From JAUMWX01 sp023394215 (GTDB lineage: Bacteria; Bacillota; Clostridia; Tissierellales; Peptoniphilaceae), in NCBI GenBank assembly GCA_050313995.1, contig JBNPMM010000002.1: a stretch of 64,000 nucleotides of DNA; one strand, written 5' to 3'. Under the pieces are notes generated by a model. The model was given only the letters and a program-made list of their open reading frames with translations, had not been told where the DNA came from and made no database searches. The position numbers and the translations under genes are program-made. Of the stretch, positions 18,578 through 26,997 are shown one piece after another. Each line of letters begins with the position of its first letter. Positions within the stretch are counted from its first letter, which is position 1.

Positions 18578-19355
18578 CGGCTACCCCCAAATAAGCTTCT
18601 TGAACTGACTTGTTGGCCTGTATCTGAGCCGGCGTACCTATAGCAAGTTCCTTACCGAAGGATATAGCACAAATCCTGTCGCAAACCTCCATAACCAAAC
18701 CCATGTCATGCTCCACAAGCAAAATTGAACAATCGAATTTCTTGCTTATTTCCTTGATAAGCTTAGCCAATTCCTTAGTTTCAGTATCGTTAAGCCCCGC
18801 CGCAGGTTCATCAAGTATAATCAATTTCGGACTCGTAAGAAGCGTTCTTGCCATTTCCACCTTCTTTTGAACCCCATAAGGTTGCCCGCCTGCAGGAAGA
18901 TCCTTAAGGTGTCCTATACCCATCTTTTCCAAAATTTCTTCCGCCTGCTTTTTAATGGCGGCTTCTTCCATCCTGCTTGCTTTACTGTTTATAAAATTTG
19001 CAAATATTCCCGTCTTAAAATCTATATTTGCCCCTATCATAATGTTTTCAAGTATTGTAAGCTCTTTAACCAACTCTACATTTTGAAAGGTTCTTACCAC
19101 TCCGTGTCTGATTACCTCGTGGACAGGCATACCGACCAAGTCGATCAACTTACCTTCCTTGTCTACAAAATTTACCTGACCTGTATTTGGTCTGTAAAAT
19201 TGAGTTATGCAATTAAATACTGTGGTCTTACCCGCTCCGTTCGGTCCTATCAAGCCGAATATTTCTCCGTCTTCAATATGGAAGCTTAGATCATTTACAG
19301 CCTTTAATCCTCCGAATGATATGGACAGGTTTTTAACTTCCAACAATCTACCCAT
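18570..19355 (-). CDS. livG: Liv-type ABC transporter ATPase (LivG-like)
   Basis: 261-aa ATPase with Walker A GPNGAGKTT, an ABC signature that has drifted to LPAGGQPYGVQKK in place of the canonical LSGGQ, and Walker B LIILDEPAAGL. The C-terminal tail continues past the usual ABC end (IGTPAQIQANKSVQEAYLG), as in LivG. It overlaps livM by 8 bases. The weak signature could matter for ATPase asymmetry, although LivG proteins often vary here. Confidence 0.92.
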   Translation of the reverse strand: MGRLLEVKNLSISFGGLKAVNDLSFHIEDGEIFGLIGPNGAGKTTVFNCITQFYRPNTGQVNFVDKEGKLIDLVGMPVHEVIRHGVVRTFQNVELVKELTILENIMIGANIDFKTGIFANFINSKASRMEEAAIKKQAEEILEKMGIGHLKDLPAGGQPYGVQKKVEMARTLLTSPKLIILDEPAAGLNDTETKELAKLIKEISKKFDCSILLVEHDMGLVMEVCDRICAISFGKELAIGTPAQIQANKSVQEAYLGVADE

Positions 19356-20355
19356 TATTAGCCTCCTTATTTTTCCTACGGGAAAGCCATACTTTAAGCT
19401 TTGTATTTATGCTTGCAAGTCCTCCCGGGAAGTAAAGTACAAATATTATCATCAATATACCCTTAATAGCCGGAGCAAATGATTCTATTCCCGGTATAGG
19501 TAAATGCTTTAATACAAGCTCACTCATACCGTAAACTACAAAAGAACCGATCAAAGTCCCGTATATCGATCTAAAGCCTCCGATTACTATTATTGCTAAA
19601 AAGTCCAAGGACAGGTTTAAAGTCCAAACTGTAGGAATAGACAGTCTTACATAATGTACATATAAAACTCCTGCAACCGCAGCTAAGGCATTGGCCACTC
19701 CAAAGGCTATAAGTCTATACTTAAAAATATTTACACCCATCGCCGATGCCGCCGCTTGAGAACCCCTCATAGCATTAAGAGCTCTTCCATAATGCCCCTT
19801 TGTAAAGTTATATATCAGCACATAAACAACCAGCATAACCGCCACTATAAAATAATAAGTTCCTACCTTATCAAGCTGCATAAAGCCCAAAAGCTTTGGA
19901 TATGAAGCACTCGCACCAACGGCACCGTTTGTAAAAGCATCAAACTGTAAAAATATAAGCCTGAAAACTTCGGACACCGCCAAAGTCGCTATTCCCAGAT
20001 AAATACCCTCGAATTTCAAAGAAAAAATACCGATTATTAATCCGAATACGGTTGTAACGGCTACCGAAACCACCAAAGAAAGTTCAAAAGGAAGCCCCAT
20101 TTTATTGGTTATAAATGCCGACATATAGGCTGCAAGCCCCATAAAGCCCGCAGTACCCAAAGATACCAATCCGGAATAACCAAGCAAAACATTTAACCCC
20201 AAGGCCGCTATTGAATATATTATTGTAAATCCTACAACCGTAACATTTGAAGTCATTATTACACCGGCATTTGCCAATGTAGGCACAAGTCCCAAAACCA
20301 AGGCAAGTAGCAGGAATTGTATATATGGATTTTTTAATATTGATTTACTTTTCAT
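19348..20355 (-). CDS. livM: Liv-type ABC transporter permease (LivM-like)
   Basis: 335-aa membrane protein with about 9-10 hydrophobic segments and the LivM signature stretch (GVNIFKYRLIAFGVANALAA, near 210-230). It forms the translocation pore with LivH. It starts with AAGGTG upstream of ATG 20355, two bases after the livH stop. Confidence 0.92.
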   Translation of the reverse strand: MKSKSILKNPYIQFLLLALVLGLVPTLANAGVIMTSNVTVVGFTIIYSIAALGLNVLLGYSGLVSLGTAGFMGLAAYMSAFITNKMGLPFELSLVVSVAVTTVFGLIIGIFSLKFEGIYLGIATLAVSEVFRLIFLQFDAFTNGAVGASASYPKLLGFMQLDKVGTYYFIVAVMLVVYVLIYNFTKGHYGRALNAMRGSQAAASAMGVNIFKYRLIAFGVANALAAVAGVLYVHYVRLSIPTVWTLNLSLDFLAIIVIGGFRSIYGTLIGSFVVYGMSELVLKHLPIPGIESFAPAIKGILMIIFVLYFPGGLASINTKLKVWLSRRKNKEANNG

Positions 20356-20356
20356 A

Positions 20357-21238
20357 TTACACCTTCTTTACTACTTTCTTTCCGAATATTCCATAAGGCT
20401 TGAAATATAAGAATATTATCAACAATATATATATGATAGGTTTTCCCCATATAGTTCCGCTTGGCAAATATACCTGTAAAACATTTGTAGCAATTGATAT
20501 TATATATGCCCCTATTACAGGTCCGTGAAAGGTTGACATACCTCCGAATACCGCCGCCATAAATGCGGAAATCTGGATATCATTCATAAAAGTCGTGCTT
20601 ACCGCCGAAAAAGGAGATGCCATAACTCCGGCAAACATACTTAAAACACCCGCAATCGCCCATGATACCATGGTAATAGTCTTAGTCGGAACACCCATCA
20701 TCCTTGCTGTAGTTTCATTGGAAGCGGTTGTTCTTATAGCAAGACCGAATTTTGTTTTTGAAAGAAGATAAAACAACAAACCCATTATCACAAGCCCGAA
20801 AACTATATTGAATAAACTGTTTAGTGTTATACTGGCTCCCAAAAAACTCAAGCTTCCGGCAGGTATTATCTTAGGCATTTGCAAGTCATATACTCCAAAT
20901 ACGAAAGGCGTAAAGCCCAATATAATGTTTATTAAACCCAAGGTAATTATCTGCTTTCCGACCGGACCCATATTTTTAGCCCTTCTTATTACTACTACGT
21001 CTATTAGAACACCTATTATAACCGCACTTAAAATCCCAAAAGGAATAGCCGCATAGATACTTAACCCCTTGCCGACAACAAGCGTTGCAACAAGGTAGGT
21101 ATTAAACATACCCAAAACACCTTGTGCAAAGTTTGTTGTAAAGGAAGTCCTATAAACAAGAATTATGCTCAATGCCGCCAAGGCATAAATGCTTCCGTAT
21201 TCTAAACTTCGTAGGATTACTCCTATGAAATCTCCCAT
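20357..21238 (-). CDS. livH: Liv-type ABC transporter permease (LivH-like)
   Basis: 293-aa membrane protein with about eight hydrophobic segments. It carries the LivH opening (SLEYGSIYALAALSIILVYR) and the conserved RTTASNETTARMMGV loop that contacts the ATPases. It begins one base after the stop of the KASIII-like gene, consistent with one transcript. Confidence 0.92.
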   Translation of the reverse strand: MGDFIGVILRSLEYGSIYALAALSIILVYRTSFTTNFAQGVLGMFNTYLVATLVVGKGLSIYAAIPFGILSAVIIGVLIDVVVIRRAKNMGPVGKQIITLGLINIILGFTPFVFGVYDLQMPKIIPAGSLSFLGASITLNSLFNIVFGLVIMGLLFYLLSKTKFGLAIRTTASNETTARMMGVPTKTITMVSWAIAGVLSMFAGVMASPFSAVSTTFMNDIQISAFMAAVFGGMSTFHGPVIGAYIISIATNVLQVYLPSGTIWGKPIIYILLIIFLYFKPYGIFGKKVVKKV

Positions 21239-21239
21239 C

Positions 21240-22259
21240 CTATTTCCCCCATCTAACTATATTCGCCGCCCAAACATAACCTATACCGGCAGCTATTGTT
21301 GCTACTATATCTCCATCCTTTATAAGTCCCTTATCTCTTGCAATTTTCCAAACAAGAATCTGGTCCACCTGACCCATATGACCGTAATCGGACAAATAGA
21401 ATGATTGGTCTTCCCTCAAGCCCATACTCTTAACCATACCGTCATGTCCTGATTTTTTCATATGAAGGATATTCAGAAAATCAATATCTTCTCTCCCAAG
21501 GTCTGACTTTCTTAGGGACTCATCTATACATTTTATCCAATTAGGCATGGAAACCTCATTTAACCTGTCCTTCATTTTTTTTGGTTCAAGCAATCTCAAA
21601 GATTTTTTTCCCTCTTCGAGATTTTCCTTAGTGAAAGGATTTGCAGTACCACCTATCTCAACCCCGGCTGTTCTTGATAGCGAGCCGTCTGAAATAATAT
21701 GGGAACCAAGTAAAATATTCTCATCTACTCCCCTTCTAAGGATTAGTGCTCCTCCACCTGCAGAAAGATTATACATCATAGACATATCCTTGTCGGTAAA
21801 GTCTACAAAATCTCCATTTCTATATCCACCTGCAACTAAAACAGTTTTTATATCGGGGTCGTTCAACATCATATCCTTAGCTATCTTAACAGCCGATATT
21901 GTCGTACAGCATCTGTTTTGAACATCTATTCCCCAGGCGTTTTCAGCACCGATTCTATCCTGTATATATAATGCCGATGTTGTAAGCGGATACTCCTTCC
22001 ATTCTTCTCCGAAACATAAAATAACATCTATTTCCTTGGCGGATATTTTAGCGTCCTCTATAGCATTTAAAGCCGCCTTGGCGCCCATCTCCTGAGTCCC
22101 GTCATCCTCTCCCGGCAAGTAAATCTTATTTATTCCCAATTTATTTCTGACAGCATCCTCGGACCATGTCCCCTTTGTAGCCTCGGATATTTCTTTAGCT
22201 GACATGGTCTTTTCGGGAAGATAAATTCCCAAACCGATAATTCCAATATTCTCTTCCAT
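21240..22259 (-). CDS. KASIII / thiolase-superfamily enzyme with altered active site
   Basis: 339-aa protein of the 3-oxoacyl-ACP synthase III fold. C117 in VQNRCCTT aligns with the catalytic cysteine of FabH, and H266 (LHMKKSGHDG) with the FabH histidine. The asparagine of FabH (GNTSAAS) appears as H294 in YGHMGQVD. A Cys-His-His set is not expected for a normal fatty-acid starter enzyme. There are no fab genes nearby, and it sits between an alpha/beta hydrolase and an acid importer. I suggest an acyl-transfer or C-C bond cleaving/forming step on a CoA substrate. The exact reaction is unknown. Confidence 0.75.
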   Translation of the reverse strand: MEENIGIIGLGIYLPEKTMSAKEISEATKGTWSEDAVRNKLGINKIYLPGEDDGTQEMGAKAALNAIEDAKISAKEIDVILCFGEEWKEYPLTTSALYIQDRIGAENAWGIDVQNRCCTTISAVKIAKDMMLNDPDIKTVLVAGGYRNGDFVDFTDKDMSMMYNLSAGGGALILRRGVDENILLGSHIISDGSLSRTAGVEIGGTANPFTKENLEEGKKSLRLLEPKKMKDRLNEVSMPNWIKCIDESLRKSDLGREDIDFLNILHMKKSGHDGMVKSMGLREDQSFYLSDYGHMGQVDQILVWKIARDKGLIKDGDIVATIAAGIGYVWAANIVRWGK

Positions 22260-22272
22260 CTTTTCTCCCTTC

Positions 22273-23163
22273 TTAAATCCTTTCCTTCAAAATGCCGCAC
22301 AACTTCTCCAAGTCATCTGTAGGTATTGAATGACCAAGCCCCTCAAGCACCAAAAGCTCAGCCTTGTCTCCAAAAAATTCCTTGCTCTTTTGAGCAAATA
22401 CCGGAGGAACCACCATATCATCACTACCGTGGATAATTACCGTTTCTGCAGATATATCATTTATCCTGCCGCTTCCTTGATTTACTCCGTTAAATTCGTT
22501 TGTAATATTAAAATTTGCCAAAGCGACATCTACATCTATAAGATTTCTCTGCTTTAAAACAGCTTCCATATACTTGTCATAGTCCTCTTTTTCGGGAACT
22601 TTTTTATTGTAGATTGAGGCTTCCCAAATCAACCTGAAAAAGGCTTCGTTCTTACTCTTAAAAGCAGCTTCCACAGGCGCTACCTGAACAGGATCCTTCT
22701 CTATATCCTCCCTCTTATGAAGAAGATCGGTAAATACGGGTTGAAGCTTATCATCCTTTCTAAATATGGGATAACCTTGAACCCCCACGGAAGAAAGAAG
22801 AAAAATCTTTTTTATCCTGTCCCCAAGATCTGCTGCAGTTTCCATAACTATGCCGCCCCCTGTTGACCAACCCAAAAGATATACTTCCTGCAAGTCCAGC
22901 TTAAGAATAAATTCAGTCAAATATCTGCTCATTTCCCACAGACTGTCGGATGAATGCCTGTAACTGCTATCTCCAAAGCCCGGCAAATCAAGTGCATATA
23001 CTCTATAATCAGCTTCAAGACCTTCCATCAAGGTCTGAAAATGCACTGACGAGGACATATTCCCATGAACAAGGACAATAGTTTTCATAGCACTTCCGGC
23101 TTGTCTGTAGGCTATTTTTTCTCCTAAATCCAAATCAATATAATTTACAGCATAATCTTTCAT
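22273..23163 (-). CDS. Alpha/beta-hydrolase fold protein, first gene of the TetR-linked operon
   Basis: About 296-aa hydrolase with an oxyanion region VLVHGNMSSS, nucleophile elbow GWSTGG, acid IHGSDDMVVPP and histidine LEGLGHSIPTDD. I start it at ATG 23163, with AAGGGG upstream. An in-frame TTG at 23208 would lie inside the operator region and lacks a ribosome site. It is the second hydrolase of the operon and only distantly similar to the one at 15168, so the two probably act on different intermediates. Confidence 0.85.
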   Translation of the reverse strand: MKDYAVNYIDLDLGEKIAYRQAGSAMKTIVLVHGNMSSSVHFQTLMEGLEADYRVYALDLPGFGDSSYRHSSDSLWEMSRYLTEFILKLDLQEVYLLGWSTGGGIVMETAADLGDRIKKIFLLSSVGVQGYPIFRKDDKLQPVFTDLLHKREDIEKDPVQVAPVEAAFKSKNEAFFRLIWEASIYNKKVPEKEDYDKYMEAVLKQRNLIDVDVALANFNITNEFNGVNQGSGRINDISAETVIIHGSDDMVVPPVFAQKSKEFFGDKAELLVLEGLGHSIPTDDLEKLCGILKERI

Positions 23164-23200
23164 ATAAGCACCATCCCCTTGAATATGTGATTTATTTAGT

Positions 23201-23282
23201 ATGAACAACCATTCATCTTGTCCTAATGTTATTATAGTAATACCCCTTTGTCAATATGAATGAACATTCATTCTTGAAATGG
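23201..23282 (-). promoter_or_regulatory. Promoter with FadR-type TetR operator for the 23.2-13.7 kb operon
   Basis: GAATGAA-CA-TTCATTC (23258-23273) is a 16-base palindrome close to the TGAATGA...TCATTCA boxes of Bacillus FadR (YsiA). Just downstream on the minus strand is TTGACA (23254-23249), then after 17 bases TAACAT as a -10. TATAAT is also present at a shorter distance. A second, looser repeat, ATGAA-N6-TTCAT (23201-23216), falls near the expected start of transcription. The two sites flank the promoter, as expected for repression by the TetR protein at the operon's far end. Confidence 0.6.
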
Positions 23283-23446
23283 ATATCATAAAATTTGCCC
23301 ATTTAAATTTAAATATGATTGTTACTTTGATTTTTACTAATTTATAAGGTGAAAAAATAAATTTTAACAGCTTGTATTTTATTATAAAAATTTAATAAAT
23401 AGCCCCTGTCACTCTTATATGCCAGTCAAGAATATCCCTCAAGCAC

Positions 23447-23480
23447 AAAAAAAAGAGAGCCGCCTTTCGACAACTCTCCC
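23447..23480 (-). terminator. Terminator of the thiolase gene
   Basis: GAGAG (23455-23459) pairs with CTCTC (23474-23478). On the minus strand the stem is followed by eight T residues. The remaining spacer, 23283-23446, is AT-rich and I see nothing else in it. Confidence 0.7.
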
Positions 23481-23514
23481 TTGACTATTAAATTTGTTTT
23501 TGCCTATCTTGCTC

Positions 23515-24723
23515 TTAGTCTACGTTCTTTAGGATTACGGCAGTACCCATACCGCCACCTATACATAATGAAGCCAATCCGTACTTATATCCGTTTTTCT
23601 TCATTAAGTTGATTAATGTTACTATAATTCTGTTTCCTGAAGCTCCGATAGGGTGTCCGATTGCTATAGCTCCACCATTTAGGTTTGTCTTAGCGATTAA
23701 TTCTTCTTTAGCAACTCCGTGTTCTTCAGCAAGCTCTACCACTACTCCAAGAGATTGAGCAGCAAATGCTTCGTTCAGTTCCAAAACATCTATGTCTGCC
23801 AAAGTTAAGCCGGCATTCTTAAGAGCCTTTCTGATAGCAGGAACCGGACCAAGACCCATAACCTTAGGATCAACTCCTCCTTGACCTATACCAACGATTT
23901 CTACAAGCGGCTTTAAGCCTTTTTCTGCAACAACATCTTCAGATGCAACTAATACTGCGGAAGCTGAATCATTGATACCTGATGCGTTACCTGCTGTTAC
24001 AGTACCGTCTTTTTTGAATGCAGGACGAAGCTTGCCAAGTCCTTCAGCTGATGCGTCAAGTTTGATATATTCATCCTTTTCAAATAATACTGTTCCCTTT
24101 CTTGAAGGAATTTCTACAGGAACTATTTCTCCGTCAAACTTGTTTTCTGCCAAAGCCTTAGCAGCCTTTTGTTGAGAAGCCAAAGCAAAAGCGTCTTGTT
24201 CTTCCCTTGTTATACCATGCTTATCAACTATATTTTCAGCAGTTATTCCCATGTGATAGTCATTGTAAGCATCCCATAAACCGTCGTTAATCATATGGTC
24301 AACCAAAACTTGATTACCCATTCTGGAACCTGCCCTATTCTTTGCAGATACAAGATAAGGAGCGTTGGACATATTTTCCACACCACCTGCAACAATTAGG
24401 TTTGCGCTGCCTGATAATACAGATGTATAAGCGTTCATAACAGCCTTCATACCTGAACCGCATACCATGTTCAATGCATATGCAGGTACTTCATTAGGTA
24501 CTCCCGCCTTCAATGAAGATTGACGTGCAACGTTTTGTCCCAAACCTGCAGAAAGTACGTTACCCATTACTACTTCGTCAAGGTCTTTTCCCTCTACCTT
24601 AGAATCCAACAATACTTGCTTAACTACTGTAGCCCCCAATAAACTTGGATGTACATCTTTTAATGAACCGCCGAAACTTCCTACCGGTGTTCTCTTAGCC
24701 GCTGTAATAAATACTTTTTTCAT
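23515..24723 (-). CDS. thlA: Acetyl-CoA acetyltransferase (thiolase)
   Basis: Biosynthetic-type thiolase: condenses two acetyl-CoA to acetoacetyl-CoA, or the reverse. From ATG 24723 (AAAGGAGAAAC upstream) it is about 402 aa. It has the acyl-cysteine C88 (NMVCGSGMKA), GHPIGASG near 350 with the catalytic histidine, and the proton-shuttle cysteine in LCIGGGMG. It is monocistronic, with its own terminator. It could feed butyrate formation, or serve the adjacent acid-degrading operon by cleaving its 3-oxoacyl-CoA product. Confidence 0.93.
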   Translation of the reverse strand: MKKVFITAAKRTPVGSFGGSLKDVHPSLLGATVVKQVLLDSKVEGKDLDEVVMGNVLSAGLGQNVARQSSLKAGVPNEVPAYALNMVCGSGMKAVMNAYTSVLSGSANLIVAGGVENMSNAPYLVSAKNRAGSRMGNQVLVDHMINDGLWDAYNDYHMGITAENIVDKHGITREEQDAFALASQQKAAKALAENKFDGEIVPVEIPSRKGTVLFEKDEYIKLDASAEGLGKLRPAFKKDGTVTAGNASGINDSASAVLVASEDVVAEKGLKPLVEIVGIGQGGVDPKVMGLGPVPAIRKALKNAGLTLADIDVLELNEAFAAQSLGVVVELAEEHGVAKEELIAKTNLNGGAIAIGHPIGASGNRIIVTLINLMKKNGYKYGLASLCIGGGMGTAVILKNVD

Positions 24724-24853
24724 TTTGTTTCTCCTTTCATATATCAATATTACATATTTTATATATTAGCAATTTCAAATCTGCCCCTACCGAAATCTTA
24801 TGCAGCCCTAATTACATAAAATATAGGTAAATACAGAGTTAAAATGTAGCTAT

Positions 24854-25870
24854 CTAATTAATAAACCCTTCCGGATTTTTACTCTGCCAATTCCAGGCAT
24901 CTCTGCACATATCTTCTATGCCAAGCTTTGCCTCCCAGCCCATTTCTCTTAAGGCCTTGGAAGCGTCACAATAGCAAACCGCTATATCTCCGGCTCTTCT
25001 TTCCTTTATCTCATAGGGAATTTCCTTGCCTACGGCCTTCTCAAAGCTCTTAAGCATATCCAAAACCGAATATCCGATTCCTGTACCCAAATTGTAAACG
25101 GATACCCCGGATTTTTCCCTGATCTTATTCACCGCAGCCACATGACCTTTAGCAAGGTCAACCACGTGTATATAGTCCCTTACTCCGGTGCCGTCATGGG
25201 TGTCATAATCGTCACCGAAAACCCCGAGCTTAGGTAATTTACCTATGGCAACCTGGGTAATATACGGTGTCAAATTGTTCGGTATACCCTTGGGATCCTC
25301 TCCTATAAGCCCTGAAATGTGAGCTCCTACCGGGTTAAAATACCTCAATATAACAACATTCCAATCCTTATCTGCCGTATGGAAATCGGTCAAAATCTCC
25401 TCAATCATCCACTTGGTCCACCCGTAAGGATTTGTGCAAATACCCTTAGGCGTAGTTTCCTTAATCGGTATCTCAAGCGGATCTCCGTATACAGTCGCCG
25501 AAGATGAAAATATTATATTCTTAACATCATTGTTCCTCATAACCCTGCAAAGGCTAAGAGTACCGTTTATGTTGTTATCGTAATATTCCATAGGCTTGGA
25601 TACAGATTCTCCTACAGCCTTTAGTCCCGCAAAGTGTATAACAAGTTCTATATTCTCACTCTTAAATATAGCATCCAAGGCATCCTCATCCCTTATATCC
25701 GCCTTGTAAAATTTAAGCTTTCTTCCTGTAATTTCTTCCACCCTGTCCAAGGCGATTTGAGAAGAATTATATAAATTGTCAACTACGACAACTTCCATCC
25801 CCGCCTGCAACAATTCAACACAAGTATGGGAGCCTATAAATCCTGCCCCTCCGGTTACCAATATAGCCAT
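24854..25870 (-). CDS. galE: UDP-glucose/UDP-hexose 4-epimerase
   Basis: 338-aa short-chain dehydrogenase-like epimerase. It has the NAD-binding GGAGFIGSH at 7-15, SSSATVYG, and the catalytic YGWTK motif near 150. It interconverts UDP-Glc and UDP-Gal, and often the N-acetyl forms. It is last in a trio with a NahK-like kinase and a sugar nucleotidyltransferase, with an 8-base gap, so it probably closes a cycle from host-glycan sugars to UDP-sugars. Confidence 0.95.
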   Translation of the reverse strand: MAILVTGGAGFIGSHTCVELLQAGMEVVVVDNLYNSSQIALDRVEEITGRKLKFYKADIRDEDALDAIFKSENIELVIHFAGLKAVGESVSKPMEYYDNNINGTLSLCRVMRNNDVKNIIFSSSATVYGDPLEIPIKETTPKGICTNPYGWTKWMIEEILTDFHTADKDWNVVILRYFNPVGAHISGLIGEDPKGIPNNLTPYITQVAIGKLPKLGVFGDDYDTHDGTGVRDYIHVVDLAKGHVAAVNKIREKSGVSVYNLGTGIGYSVLDMLKSFEKAVGKEIPYEIKERRAGDIAVCYCDASKALREMGWEAKLGIEDMCRDAWNWQSKNPEGFIN

Positions 25871-25878
25871 GGATCCTC

Positions 25879-26994
25879 CTATCTATATCTATCTACTATT
25901 TCCTTCATCTTATCCCACTTAAGCTCCATATCCCTAAGAAGTTTAAACTGAGTCCTTGCTCTATCGAGATTTTGTCCCTCTCTATGGGTCTTGAAATATA
26001 TATCACCCTCTAAATAGTCCTTCAAAAATCTCATACCGCATTCATAAGTCATCATCTTTGCTCCCATAGGCAGCAAATCTATCTCCAAGTCTGTTAATCT
26101 CCCATCAAGGGCTTCAATAAAACCTCTTGTGTAAGCCTCAAACAAGTCAAGATCAAGATAAACCTTGTCCAAATCCCTCTCATCCTCGTCTGCAGAACTT
26201 GCCCCGAACCTTATAGAGTCTCCGTAATCATTCATAGCCAAACCCGGCATAACAGTATCAAGATCTACTACACATATACCCCTTTTGCTGATCTTGTCTA
26301 TCATAACATTGTTAAGCTTTGTATCATTATGGGTAACCCTAAGGGGAATTTTCCCTTCAGCCAATAATTTTTCAAAAAATTCGGCCAAGTCCCTTCTTTC
26401 CAAAACAAACTCAACCTCTTCCCGAACATCTGCAAGCCTCTTCAAACGGTCCTCTTCTACCGTTAACTTGAAATCTTCATATCTTTTCCTTGTATTGTGA
26501 AAATCTTTTATGGTTTCATGAAGACTTTCTGCTGGAAAATCCGCCAATAAATTTTGAAAATTTCCAAAAGCTACAGCACTCTGATAAAAATCTTCTGAAC
26601 TTTCAACCCTGTCGTAGCTAAAGGCATCTTCTATAAATTTATAAAGTCTCCAATAATTTTCACCATCTTCTACAAGATTTTCCCCCTTATCGGTCCTTAT
26701 AACTGTAAGGCTCTCCCTATCAGGGTTACCTCCCGCCTTTTCAATCTTACCCGCCAAAAAAGAAGTGACCCTGACTATATTGTCCATTAAAGAATAAGGA
26801 TCCTTAAATATATCAGTGTTTATCCTCTGTAAAATGTAAGATTTTCCCCCTTCTTCAGACTCAGCTTCAAGCAAAAAAGTATCATTTATATGCCCGTTCC
26901 CAAAAGGCCTTATACTCTTTATTTCTGCAGAACCGAAGAAACGTTTAAATATAGCCCCTATATTTTTAACATCTGTATGATTTCTTAAAAGCAT
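25879..26994 (-). CDS. NahK-like sugar 1-kinase (aminoglycoside phosphotransferase fold)
   Basis: 371-aa kinase. An N-terminal GNGHINDTF motif takes the place of the P-loop, the catalytic loop is THNDTKLNNVMID, and the metal-binding aspartate is in VVDLDTVMPG. Length and motifs match the N-acetylhexosamine 1-kinases of bifidobacteria, which make GlcNAc-1-P and GalNAc-1-P from mucin or milk sugars. Here it lies between a nucleotidyltransferase and GalE, the usual partners. The specificity is inferred from context. Confidence 0.75.
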   Translation of the reverse strand: MLLRNHTDVKNIGAIFKRFFGSAEIKSIRPFGNGHINDTFLLEAESEEGGKSYILQRINTDIFKDPYSLMDNIVRVTSFLAGKIEKAGGNPDRESLTVIRTDKGENLVEDGENYWRLYKFIEDAFSYDRVESSEDFYQSAVAFGNFQNLLADFPAESLHETIKDFHNTRKRYEDFKLTVEEDRLKRLADVREEVEFVLERRDLAEFFEKLLAEGKIPLRVTHNDTKLNNVMIDKISKRGICVVDLDTVMPGLAMNDYGDSIRFGASSADEDERDLDKVYLDLDLFEAYTRGFIEALDGRLTDLEIDLLPMGAKMMTYECGMRFLKDYLEGDIYFKTHREGQNLDRARTQFKLLRDMELKWDKMKEIVDRYR

Positions 26995-26997
26995 ATT

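Noticed and set aside
23164..23208. 15-codon N-terminal extension of the first hydrolase from TTG 23208
   Set aside because: It would overlap the operator region and lacks a ribosome site; ATG 23163 fits the hydrolase family.
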